Assembly (NCBI RefSeq): GCF_964355755.1
Contig: NC_092677.1
Span: 15,966,101-16,030,100, forward strand
Length of the DNA stretch: 64,000 bases
Direction of reading: 5' to 3'
Source of the DNA: Antedon mediterranea
Lineage: Eukaryota; Echinodermata; Crinoidea; Comatulida; Antedonidae
In this document: in pieces, positions 12,326-24,800 of the stretch
Position numbering within the stretch: position 1 is the stretch's first letter
Layout: every line of letters starts with the position of its first letter
Position numbers and translations under genes: made by a program
Notes under the pieces: generated by a model
Seen by the model: the letters and a program-made list of their open reading frames with translations, nothing else
Database searches by the model: none
Told to the model about the DNA's origin: nothing

Positions 12326-13954
12326 TTAATGTTGATTCTTAGTGAAATTAAATAATTCGTATTCAATGTGATCAATTAAGTCTTCGATGGCTGGTCTTTG
12401 TTCTGGTCTGGAATGAAGGCAGGGTCCACTGATATCCATTAGCGGCAGTAATGCTTTGTTGACAGCAATTCCTTCAATTATGACACCAAAACTGTAGATG
12501 TCTGAGGCAAAGGTCGGTAGTGTGTTAATGTTATACAGCTCTGGTGCATGTTCCGGGTGATCTTGCTGTAGGTCGAAGACATCAGCTTTGTCGGTATTGT
12601 TCAACTGAAAGAAATCAAACGGTGCTTCTGCGGTGCAAACTGAGCCAAAGTCAACAATTTTTTTGCGGAGATACGAGGAGCCTTGTTGTAAAGGAGAATA
12701 TTGCGGCTAGCCAGGTCATTGTGAATCAAACTATTCTTCTGTAGTATCTCGATTCCTTCTGCGATGTCCAAAATAATGTGAAAACAATCAATCGTGGTAA
12801 TATGTGGGGAACCACTTGCCAAAGCTTTCATTAGTGATGTTGATTTGAATGATGTTGAGTCGCCAACAAATTCCATAACAATGGCCCATTGTGTGTCTGA
12901 GGTAACTGCTTCACAAACGCCATAAACCCGTGGAAACACGTCACTCTCCTGATACAGAACCATCATTATTCTAGCTTCAAATAACACTGTCAGCTTGTCG
13001 ATGAACCGATTGAATTTTCCCGATTGATTGGTTGTTGTGATAGCCTTAACAGCCACGAGTTCACCATTAGAAACTTCAAAACGATGAAGTAAAACTTTTC
13101 CATATGTACCAGTGCCAAGTACTACCTATAATGTGCAAAAAATATAACATTATATCAAGGTATAGGCCCGTAATGTCGATATATTACAGTATTTTTTGTG
13201 GTATTATGTCCAGTCTAAAAAATAGTACCAGTTAAATAATTCTCCGGATAGTAGCTTATAAAATGGATTAATACGGTTATACATTACAATGTCAGACTTT
13301 AAATTCAATTCAACCTACCTGATGTTTGTCATTCGTTGCTGGATACAGACGATCAGATGTAAACCATTTAACATTATTCGGAAGCTTTTCATCCATTACT
13401 TTGATTTCGATAGTCATGCATTTCATCCAGTGTTCTGAAGCTGATGAAATCTTGAAGTCAGCAGGCTCTACATCGCTGTTATCTTTGTTCGTGCTGTCAA
13501 ATCTTGGTGGTTGATAATAAGATGTCAGTGAAGAGAGGTTTAGGCTAGAAAGACTTGAGCAATATCCATTCGTCGTAAGGATGTTTCTATCCCTTCTATC
13601 TGGTGTGTATCCAATTGCCGGTACATTATTGATAACGTCCAGGAAGCACCATTTTCTTATCCAGGTAAGAGCCACCATTGAGTCAGGTTCGCCGTGTCTA
13701 CGTCCAAAGGCACGTCCATCCAGAATAAGAAGATCTCTTGCAAATCCACTTATCATGTAGTTGTCAATGTCAAATGGCAATTCTTGATTTTCATATGCGA
13801 TAGCCGATGTTTGAGGTAGTGTGATGATAGCAAGTCCATATATTATTCGAATAATTATAATTCTTAGGGCAGGTGGAACGTTTAACCAGGCTTTAGATTT
13901 TTGATAATCATTTTCCGTTTTCTCATCATCGTTGGAATTTTGAAAGCAGCACAT
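12326..13954 (-). CDS. Divergent protein kinase, frame broken before DFG
   Basis: Two coding exons: 13954-13319 (start ATG 13954-13952, donor CAG|GTAGGT) and 13125-12326 (stop TAA). The N-terminal ~210 residues carry a hydrophobic stretch (LRIIIIRIIYGLAIIT) and no domain I know. The kinase domain follows: glycine loop GTGTYGKV, VAVK lysine, FEARIM (helix C glutamate), catalytic loop HNDLASRN with Asn for the usual Arg, then DFG, APE (HAPELY), DIYSFGV and the RPEQRP arginine. The exon is open in one frame to RNILLYNKAPR; DFG onward is in the next frame. The switch falls at a run of seven A at 12658-12664; eight would restore one frame of about 478 residues. Either an assembly error or a disabled gene. 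The loop resembles tyrosine or tyrosine-kinase-like kinases; substrate unknown. A short out-of-frame ATG precedes the chosen start. Confidence 0.75.
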
Positions 13955-14364
13955 GACATATTTTCTACAGAAGCCTGAAATGGCTGTCCGGCTAAAAATA
14001 AATATTATAAACATTTAAAACTTCCTTTATTCACTTTCTTCCCCTACTGCTTTTCGTACATTATTAGCATCTTCATACTGATAGGCCATCAATGTATAAT
14101 TACCTATTTTTAAAGCAATTTCTGGTTGCTTTCCAACCTTTTAAAATGTTCTTCCACCTTCTAGGCATTCTGAAGAAACAAGATATAAATAATGTGTAAA
14201 TTCAAATAAGCAACTGAATATTTAATTTAAATCATCATAATAATTAAAAAATATTATAACGTCTCATGACATGATTATGCATGTTTACTCCTCACGGTGA
14301 TCCAATCAGAAACAAATGATGTAGAGTGAACTTCATAATAATGATCTATTTTATCTTGTATTTT

Positions 14365-14515
14365 TAGTCGCGTGGACGCGACTCTATACGGTAGTTCACT
14401 ATGTCGGTCGGTCGGTCTGTCGGTCTGCCGGTCTGTCGGTCTGTCTGTCGGTCCGGTATCACTATGCGTTTTAGCACGCGACTTATGGCTGTTGGCCTTG
14501 TTATAATCTTGCCCA
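14365..14515 (-). repeat. GACCGACC dispersed repeat, minus copy
   Basis: Contains TTTTTAGTCGCGTGG, an imperfect GTCGGTCGGTCTGTC array, CCGGTATCACTATGCG and GCACGCGACTTATGGC. The ends form a short inverted pair (AGTCGCGTG and CACGCGACT). Related copies: 5985-6066, 47285-47372 and 54085-54860. Confidence 0.75.
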
Positions 14516-14560
14516 ACTTGTACAACAGAATAGTGAAAAACATATGAAAAATATTCTTAC

Positions 14561-14625
14561 CTCTCTGCTGGAGAAGTAGTAGTAGAAAAACAATTGTTTT
14601 ATTATATCCAATGAAAGTATTCAAT
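14561..14625 (-). other. Probable 5' UTR exon 2 of the kinase gene
   Basis: Acceptor TTTCAG at 14628-14626 and donor GAGAG|GTAAGA at 14560 on the minus strand bound 65 bases. In the phase needed for the kinase frame it contains TAA stops and no ATG, so it is best read as untranslated leader. An alternative frame has a leucine-rich stretch but runs into stops in the next exon. Confidence 0.45.
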
Positions 14626-14963
14626 CTGAAATATAAAACATAACATTGATACATATTAAACACTATTCTCATGATTTACTTTATTAAGAAGGCCTATAAT
14701 AGAATCCGTGAGTCCGTTTTATGTATAAGCGGCCTCTAATCTACGGGTTGAGATCGTCATGGACAAAAATAATGTTCATTTATCCATAAGAGCATCAACA
14801 TGTCGTGTCTTTCTTTCAATTCTAGGTAAGCAATTTCTAGCAGGAATGTGATTTTTGATCTATAAATTTATAGCCAAACATAATTTATTAACATAAAGTA
14901 AAATGCCTAATTGTTTAATAATTAATTTTAATGTAAAAGTCCGAATTAAGTATAGAAACTTAC

Positions 14964-15050
14964 TGAGCTTTGTAGATTGCGTGTGAATTCTTGAAAGTCT
15001 ATCCAAGTTTTGTTTTGTTTAGTTGTCGGGGAGCTCCTCTCGTTACCATC
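14964..15050 (-). other. Probable 5' UTR exon 1 of the kinase gene
   Basis: On the minus strand a strong donor (GCTCA|GTAAGT) lies at 14964/14963. Upstream is the CpG-rich stretch 15020-15110. The upper edge of the exon is not defined by the sequence. Confidence 0.4.
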
Positions 15051-15899
15051 GTATCGTCGTAACACACGCGCGCGTATGGAAGTATGCGCGCAAGAAACGG
15101 AAGTGCGTGTTGGATTCATTTAGCAACCAACGTTGATGGCGTAGTTTCACCTTTTTTATGGTCGGATGATAGACATTATTAATATTATATCATAATTACC
15201 AGTCAATTTTGTATGGACTACAATAACCTTGGAAAATGATACCCTTTTCAAAGAACAATGAGCAAAACAAAAAATTTTCAAAACGACAATAAATAATACA
15301 AATAATGAAAATGTATTTGAACATACACTTTTGTAAATAAAAAAGAAATAAAAATAATTAAAATAAACTAGGTCTAATTATGTACAGATTAAAAACGAAC
15401 ACAAAACAACACAAACTGACATGGCATCGATATCAATAAAGATTATCTATTTTTCCATAACGTTCTACATAATGATTTTACACAATTTATTTATTTGTGA
15501 AAAAAATAATATAATTGATAGTTGATATAATCAATAATTTGATTAGCGTTTATCTTCCTTTCTTTCCAATTACTTTTCTGTTATGTAAATCTTTTTTTTT
15601 TCTACTTTTGTATTTATTTCACATGTAGGTAAAAAAGAAATTCCTCCCATGATTTGTATTGTTATTTTCAAGAATACATCTAAATGTGTAAATCCAAATA
15701 AATAAATGCTAATTTCTTATATAAAAAAATATTTCATCCAAAAATCTATTGGAAAAGTTTTTTATTTCATTAAAATTTAAATTATTATAATTAGGCCGTT
15801 CAAATAAATATTAATGAACTCCGCCTATTTTTGTCAGCCAATGAGCCAATGGCCTCACTTGCAGGACGATTTGTGGCGATATCGACTTGTGCTTAGGTC
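15020..15899. promoter_or_regulatory. Shared upstream region of the kinase and NIT2-like genes
   Basis: About 900 bases lie between two genes transcribed away from each other. At the kinase side 15020-15110 is CpG-rich (CACACGCGCGCG, GTATGCGCGC). At the NIT2 side two CCAAT boxes sit at 15838-15842 and 15846-15850, 50-60 bases before the start codon, with no TATA box. The middle is AT-rich and featureless. Confidence 0.5.
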
Positions 15900-18800
15900 A
15901 TGATGGCTGCAGCTATTGCTTCTTCCCAATCAGCGGGTAAGTGACGAATGACACATTTGTTCATCTATTTAATATGATTATTGACAAATTGAATCAGTTG
16001 TTGTGTTGCTGCATCTGATTTAGCCGAAGCTCCGTCAAATAATAAAAGTTGGAGAAGGTGTTATCGATGAACTTTTCTCAGGCTTATGAATGATGACTCT
16101 GTGTTATTCTTAGCACTGTCCCGCGGTCTTCAGTTGATGGTGGTGGTGTAGGCCTACAACAGAAGATAAGCCTAGATGATTAGCCTAGCCGGGAAATTTG
16201 TTTCAACGCAACTACTAAACTAAAATAGGCCCACGTTTTTGCAATTTGATGTGTTTTTAATGACTCTGCCTTGAATGGATATTACGTTTCCTGTTTATTG
16301 ATTATTGACAACTTTTTTGTTGTTAAAAGATCAATACTATTGATTTGTATTGATTATTATTGTAATGTATGTATGGTGCAATCATGATTTATTATACTGT
16401 ATGTTGTTTATAGATATTACGGTTTGTGTAAACTAAAATTAGAATTTTCAATCTCAGGAGGTCAAAAACAGTAGGTGCCACATATTTCAGTGTTATTTGG
16501 GATGATGCAGATTTTTGAACAATATAGTTGTTACATCAAGCTGGCTTGACTACAACTTAATAGAGCTTAGCAACTTTTAATTTGGATCTTACATTCTGAA
16601 TATGCTGACATTGCAAAACTAACATCATTTTATTGTTCATATAACTGACTAGATGGAAAATATTTTTTTGCGGAAAATTCTAATATTTATTTTTGTTTGA
16701 ATGTTCAATAATGTTTTGTCTTGACGGAGTCTGCTCCTCTGGGGGGAAGAGTAGCGGTGTGTTAGCAAAAGCTAAAAACTTGAAGTACAATAACATAATG
16801 AAGCAGAGTTGGAGTCAGCAAGCGTTGTTAGCAGGTAGATGTCCCCAGAACGAACACTCACAAATGCAAGTTTCAATGGATTGCCATATACCATGTACAT
16901 GTACGATAACAACTTGGAATTAATTATTTTAATGCATTGTGGTAATCATTCAACAAGATCTCATATTAATGAATTGTGTCAGATGATTTTTCACAGGGGT
17001 GACTTAGGTCACACGCTCCCTCTCCCCCTGACAGCTAAATGCTCTCTTGGTTCTGTCCCTGCTGTACAGGGTGGGTAAAGGGCGTATGAGGTGTCCTCAA
17101 CCTGTGTTTATCTTTCATAAGGGAGAAATAGCTCTATCTGCTTTCTCATACTATTATCATAAATTATGACATTAATTAATTATTATTTTTAAAAATATAA
17201 TGATTTTGTTAATGTTTTTATTTTAGTGTTTCGACTGGGTCTGATTCAGTTGGCTGTTACGGCAAACAAAGCAGATAATGTTAAGAATGCTGTGTGTCGT
17301 ATTGCTGATGCTGCAAAAAACGGTGCCAAAATAGTAGCACTACCAGTAAGTTTCCACATCATTGAGTTTTAAAATAAATCAATAATCAAATTCTACTTTA
17401 GGCCAGATACAAAATACCCATAAGCATACATTTCTGAATAAAATGCAGGGAAAGTTTTTTTTATTTTTATTTTATTAAAGTACTATATTTTTTTTAATAC
17501 AGTTATTTATTAAAAATCATCTGACACCACTCTTTAAAACATAAAGAAATGAGTCATTACATACAATACATTTTCAACTTCAAGTACCTGTTCAGACTCC
17601 GAATTCTAAGCAAAGTGAAATTGTATGATTGAACAGTGAGTATGAACGTCCTCGCTTGACCAGATAACCCAATTCGTGCGCTGACGTGAAAGCTCGCGAT
17701 ATTTTTCTAAGGGAGCCGGATCAAATATAGATGCGATGTGAAAGTAGCTTGAATGTGTTACATGTGTTTTTTTTTAAAGGAATGTTTTAATTGCCCATAT
17801 GGTACCAGCTACTTTGCAGATTATGCTGAGAGAATTCCAGGGGATACTAGTCGAGCACTTGCAAATGCAGCCAAAGAAAACAAAGTATATTTAGTTGGAG
17901 GTAAGTGATTCATTATTATTAATACTTCATCATCATTATTGACATCATTATTATTATTGACACCATTATCATTGAAATCATAATCATTATTATGATGACA
18001 TCATCATCAACATCATCATTGACATCATAATCATTATTGACATCATCATCATTATCATCACCTTCATCATCTTATACAGTTTGCTTTCACTCTGGAAGCT
18101 GGAAACAACGTCTGTTATTTTGTTTATGATTTTAATTTATTAAGGGCAATCTAAAAAAAAAAAGTGGTTTCTTGCTTCTGCGACTCCAAACTTGAACGTA
18201 TGAAAATAATTAAATGAATAAACATTGTGATTATATCCAAAATACATTAATTAGCCAAATACAAAACTAACTTTCTACTAGAATAATATTAAACAAATCT
18301 AAATGAGACTTTATAATCAAAATTCTGCTTTAGTTTTAGGCTTTTTATTTCTTTTTAAACGCACTGTATTTATTCGATCATTTTACTAATCTCCCCTTAT
18401 CTAGATCATAAAGCTATACAGTCTAACCTTGTACAACAAAGAGCCTATATTATTATTAATTGGTTTTTTGGTGTGTTCTCAACTCAGAGAGCCTTTTCAT
18501 TTTCAGAATTTCCTATAGAATTTTTTATTTTGTACACTTGGTTTAAAGTAATGACATGTTATATTTTCATTAAGAAATTCATAAGAACTGTCTGCGCTCA
18601 CCAAAACTTAACCAGTGAAACTAAATATGCGAACATTACGTAAATTATTCATTGCAAAACTAACATTGTTGATGGAACTACATGGTCGATTACCGAATGA
18701 AAATATATGCAATCGATTTTATTCCTGATAAATATTTGATACTACAGATATTAGTTTCACTCAATTAGATTTTTAACCGGCAGACTTGATATTATTACGC

Positions 18801-21800
18801 TTGCTTTGAATGCGGAAACGTTTCAGTAGTTTCTGATAGCACTTATGGGTGCTGACATTCACTGTTATCAAGATCAAGTCAAGTTTTACAGTATAACCTC
18901 TTGAATATTTCAGAGGAAAGTGTAGAGGTTTGAAAAGCTTTTGTCAGTCAGTGAGTGTTCAAACAAATTGATGCAAGCATTTTTAATGAACAAAAAACCC
19001 ATGTTTTATAATTAATTTTTACAATCCCTTGACAACTACCCCTTAACATTTCTGCAACCCAATGGACTGGGAGAGTAAGTTGTCATTTTGCAGGGCAATA
19101 GCCAGCCTTTCAATTTTCACCACCCACCTATATATCCCAGCAGAGATTGTCATATTTTATATTAATAATTATATTTAAAGCATCTTTGCCTCATTTGTTT
19201 TTAACCTCTCGATACGGCCTTGCATTGAGGATAGTTGTTCTAGAGTCGGTTGTCCTTAAAGTAATTATCCTAGTACTATTATACTATATTGAGCAGCACC
19301 GGGATTGTGACACTTAACCTTAACGTTGTAAAGAAATTTACCCACCAAACCCCAGTGCCATACCATACTGTACTTCATTGGCCTATTCAACAGAAGCATC
19401 TTGCTCTTTCATCAAATATGATGCATATCACTTTTGTAATGAGGCCTCATAATTACAATTCACCATTTGCATATTAAAAATAAATTACCTATTTGTCTAC
19501 TAAACTATATAAATTAAAGCAAAACAAGAACGTTTAATATACATCATTAAAACAGCATTTTAAATCCGTAAATTGTGTTGTTCTATTTGTTGACCCAATT
19601 ATAATAATTGCAACACAGTTATATTATAAACCTAGTTGCATAAAAAAAAACTAGACCTTTGTGACATAACAACCTCTTAACAGGTTATGCTAGGTATGTT
19701 GCGGATCACCTCTTGTAGAGTACATCACAGGGAGCTTGACATCTTATTAGTAGCATGGTAATGAGATGAGAAATCTAAAAATATTGTTGCCGTTGTATTA
19801 AGTGGAAGATATCTTTCAACGTATATACATTTGGGAGAGAATATTTGCTTTTAGCAAGCTGTACACACATACAACAAAAACAAAATTTAATTAACGTACT
19901 TTACTATACATACATACACTGATGATCGATATAGGATTGTTGTCTCCCTTAAAGCTGTTATTCCCCTGGACCGTTGTTTCTTATTTTGTTGTTGTTCCTC
20001 CTAGAGCTGTTGTTCCCCCTGAAACTGCTGTTTCCTCTGGGCTGTTGTTCCCCTGGGTTGCTGTTCCAGCTGAGTTGCTATTACCCCTGGGTTGTTGTTC
20101 CCTCTGGGTTGTTGTTACGCCTGGGATGTTGTTCCGCCTGTGATGTTGTTCCGCCTGGGATGTTGTTCCGCCTGGGATGTTGTTCCCCCTGGGCTGTTGT
20201 TCTCCCTGGGATGTTGTTCACCCTGGGATGTTTTTCCGCCTGGGATGTTGTTCCCCATTGAAGCGTATCTTTCAACAAATGCTTTTGAGATGGAATAGCA
20301 ATCTATCGGAAGTATAGATACACATTATTTAAACAGAAGTTCAATTTTATTTTTGCACCAATAGATTAAGATCTATGTCCTTCTCTAATCCTTTCAACAC
20401 ACTTTCATGTGTTGACAGAAGTAGTACATAATAAACAACACGTCGGGCCAACTTTATATATATATTTAAAAGGTTTTCTTCAATTTAAAATAATTAAAAT
20501 GTACAGACACTTTTAATGTGACACATCTCTGTGTTTAAATAATATTGATTTTTCTAGTATTTTTAATGTTTTTGTGCTGAAAATTTCTTGTCTATTTTAG
20601 ATGAACTTAATTATATTGCTGAAATAATGTTTATTATCATTTTACGGTTAACCAGCTCTTTTGTGATAAATATGAGTACAGTATGATTTCAGTTTCTTTC
20701 GATTTTGTGTATCTTAATACGTTTTATAGAATCTTTCATAAAATGTTTATTAATGAACAATTTTGAATGTCAAATATATTTAAATTGTTAAAACTAATTG
20801 AAAAAAAAAAATGTTTTTCATCATGTATTTCATTAATTGTATATACTGTGAATTTGAGGATACAAACAATCATTTTCAAAATTGTGATAGATAGATTTAA
20901 AGAATAATTAGAACGATGTCGCATTGATTTTTACAATTTCGACAAAATACATTAATTTATGATTCAAACTATATTTTTTTTGTAGCAATAACAATTCTGC
21001 TCTTATAACTCGCCATATAATTTATTATACAATATTAATTGAAAACACGAAATACAATAAAATATTCACTAAACAAAAATTGAAATATCAGTGCAGATTG
21101 CAGATACTTACTAATTGAGTTAATAGCTATATCAAAGATTTTAGAACGGTGTCAAATACATTGACTTTGTCGAATATCAAACGCAATTAAATCTTAATTC
21201 TGGTTATAGTACATAGACTTTGAACAGCTGGGAGATAGATGGGGAGATACTAAAGCCGATTTTCCACTAAGCGAATTTGTTCGCCCGAATCGAAGGCGTC
21301 AGCTAATAAGCATGCGTAGAGAAGGATGTGGAAGATGTAAACATGAATACACATGCGTACAAGCTGGCGCTTTCGATTCGCGCGAACAAATTCGCCTAGT
21401 GGAAAATCGGCTTAACTGTCAATAAATCCATAACTGTAGGCTTGTATAGCACCATGCATTAGTTGTAGCCTATACAAATCAATAGACAATGGTGTTTATC
21501 ATTAATTTTTTTAAAGTAGTGATAAATGACAAATAGAAAAAAAAGGACAAAATTTACCTTTGATTTTAGAAAGCATGTCAAATGATTTAACAATAAACCA
21601 ATAAGCAATAATAAGCCTACAGTATGCACTCAATATTTATTTTATCAATTCGCAAATTAAGGGGATACAATATAGACTGTTTTCCTATTATTATTATTAT
21701 TTCAAGTTTTACATATAAGGATAGGGCTAACTAGATGTTTAATTATTAATGATGTATTGTCTCAAAAACATAAAAAAAATGAAGATTTAATATTCAAATT

Positions 21801-24800
21801 AGACTAAAATCAGTCATTGGAGAAATGTTTTCACTTATAAAAAGACAAAATAAATGGTTAAAATGAACTAAAAACCCATTGCCAGTCAATTCACTATTTT
21901 AAAAATTACCGCTTTTCATGTAATACTTTTTTTTTCAATTAAATTTTTGGTCAAAGTTATTACTATTACACTTTGGTATGATCATTTTTATATAGGCAAA
22001 AATATATTTAAATGTGTTATAATGTATGCTTTGCTAAAAGAAAATATATAAAATAAAGAAATTTTAATCAAGATAATCATGGCTCTCAAACATTGTCATG
22101 GGAATAAAAATAAATTTAGTAATTAGCTACTACATTATTGCAATATATTAATTCCTAAAAACCTAATAAAAATTCAATCAAAAGATATTGAATTCCTACA
22201 TACATGTCAAGAAATCAAACTGCTTATCAAAATAAATAGCTTTTACTGATCAATGCATTACCTTTGCCATTAACTTCCTAAAAAATCATTTCTGTGAAAT
22301 AAAGTATAGATCACTTGCCAATTTATTAGAAATTATCCACAGTAATAAGAATTACTGACTGCATTCTTAAAGATATATATTGTCCCATTGAAAAAAAAGT
22401 TTTGTTGGTGAATATGCCATTTTAATAATGTCACATAATTGTTTTTTACTTTGACTAAAATTGGATAAAAAAATTAATTATTTACCTGAAAAAAAACAAA
22501 ACAAAAAAAAGTCAATTTTTTGTTGGATTTAACTATTTATTTTGTAATTTTATAAGTGATAACATTATTTTTCGTAGTGTGTTTGTCTGCGAATGTAATT
22601 AACTGTTTTTAAACTATAAAGTCTGATTTTATTAATCATAATTTGTCATGTTGTTTTTGGTGGACAATACATCTATAATTCTTGCGTTATGTCCTAGTGG
22701 GAACGAAGCTATAAGAGAGTCTCCCCAATGTCCATACTGTAGTTTTATGAGAGGTGTACTCTTTGGATGGAAAAAGACATTTATTATTTTATACCCGTGG
22801 TATGAAAAAGAGATGAGATATTGTACAGTGAATACGCCAACATTTATTACTGACTTTATTATATTATACAGGTTCGATACCAGAAAGAGAAAATGGCAAA
22901 TTATATAACACATGTACTGTATTTAGTCCAGAAGGTAGCCTAATTGGAAAGTATCGTAAGGTGAGTTTTGACATTGTATATTTTCTAAATTGCAGATAAA
23001 TGATTTATACTTATTTCCTTCCATAGAGAGAATCGCAGACAAACTTCAGAACAAAAGTTTTTGCACAAATAAAAGTATGGAAATAATGATAATGACTTAA
23101 AGGCAAATTTATAGATTAATACAAGCATTTTATGAGATTTTAACCTACACCTGCTTTTTTTGTCTTTTGTGGGATCATCCTTTTTTAATTTTATCAAATC
23201 ATCCTTTTTTCGTTAAAATACATTCATTTATATACAAAAGGTTGTCACAGAAATTACTACAGAAAGTAAACAACATAATCAAAATGTTTCAAAATAAAAA
23301 TGATTACTGTAATACACATCTTTTGAACTTGAAAGACTTTTTACAATTTAAGCAATAAATATTTCTTTACGTTAATTTTTTCCATCATTTCTTTAAAGAC
23401 CACCATGTGATAGTTAGAAAATGTGTTTCTAAAATTTTTAAAGATAGTCCTTTAAAACTATACCTACTGTATGCCGATAAAAATGGACAGGGTGTACAGT
23501 TTTTGTACTGACTGCTGTAAATGCAGGAAGATTTGTATGTGAACTACATTGTGAATATTATAGGCAATGTCATCTTAATAGAGAGGTTTCGCAATCTTAC
23601 GAATACGATAACGAAAACGGATACGTCACGCACACGTATTCGTTTTCGTAAGCCATAAAAAAATCTGTTTCGCATGGCAACGAAATATTGAGGCGCGGCC
23701 AAAATATGACTGCGGTAAATTTGAGCAAAGCGCAGGTACGTGTTGCTTGGTGCTTGGCTGCCTAGGCCTAGCGTAACATCAAAGCGAGTGAGGACTGAAA
23801 AACTGCTATTTATCAAAATTGACTTGGTATTTTAGTAAATTACTTTAGTAAATTACTTTCAATAAATCTATAATTATATTATAATCATGAATCATTCCTG
23901 ATTCAAATGCAAAATGTTCAAAATAGATCAAAAACTATACTCGTTTTGTAGTTACGAATATGACTGGTGATATTCGTCAACACGAATACGCTTTACGAAT
24001 ATGAAATGGGGATCAGCTCAAAAGTTTCACAAATGTATGACGTTTTCGTTATCGTATTCGTAAGGTTGCGAAACCTCCCTAATATCTAGACAACTACTGT
24101 ATGTGAATCTTAATGGCTATATTCACACTAATTATTGTTTAATTACAATGAAATGTGATAACCGCTGCACTTGTGGTTATTGGTTGATATTTGTTCCCTG
24201 TGGGTTAAAACGTTAAGAAACCAGAACACACGCAATGTAGAGGTTATTACCGAAGGGAAGTAAGATCCAGCAAGAATAATTGCTTAGAATTAATTTGAAG
24301 TGACGAGTGGAGTTAAAATAAACCTGTTTCCATGCTGGATATAATCTTCCACTATTTTCAAATTATTTGTATTTTTATTTCATTTTTTATTGTGGTGTAC
24401 TGTAATTATTTTTTTTTCTTTTTGTAGTTTTGTATTTTATTTTTTCTTTGAACAATTAGGACAAATTTCAAACACTGTTAATGAGTTAAATTGAATAATT
24501 TGTGGTTGTTAGTTAGTAATAGGCACTAGCCCATCCCTCCCCACCTCCTATTCCCATAATATATCTTTCTGTTAGTCTGTGTCTACTCTATAAAACTTTA
24601 TGTGACCAAAACAAAATTGATGTGCCCATATGAACACTATGATGTCATATCACTACCATATTTGGGCACATCACACTTTTGGTCAATAGTTTGATAGTGG
24701 AGACAGAGCTTTAGAAGAAAGCAAAAATGGTTGTGGAAGAGACTTCAATGTAAAAGGTTTTTACTTGAGCGTTGCATATTATTTTCTTCCTATGCATAGC

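Larger units (their letters stand above)
17901..22871. other. NIT2 intron 3
   Basis: About 5 kb of AT-rich sequence. It holds a run of ATC/ATT trinucleotides (17911-18065), an 18-bp minisatellite (19970-20250) and a small DNA transposon (21254-21412). The rest shows no exon, RNA or clear element to my eye. Confidence 0.5.

Noticed and set aside
14364-14672. 102-codon minus-strand frame with a leucine-rich stretch near the kinase 5' end
   Set aside because: It runs through a GACCGACC repeat, and joining it in frame to the next kinase exon leads to a stop; the middle part is better read as untranslated leader.
19922-20298. Four overlapping Cys/Pro/Gly-rich frames
   Set aside because: By-products of an 18-bp tandem repeat, whose length keeps every frame open.
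22632-22913. Long frames on both strands around NIT2 exon 4
   Set aside because: Only 22872-22960 is exon; the rest has no similarity and the splice sites define the exon.
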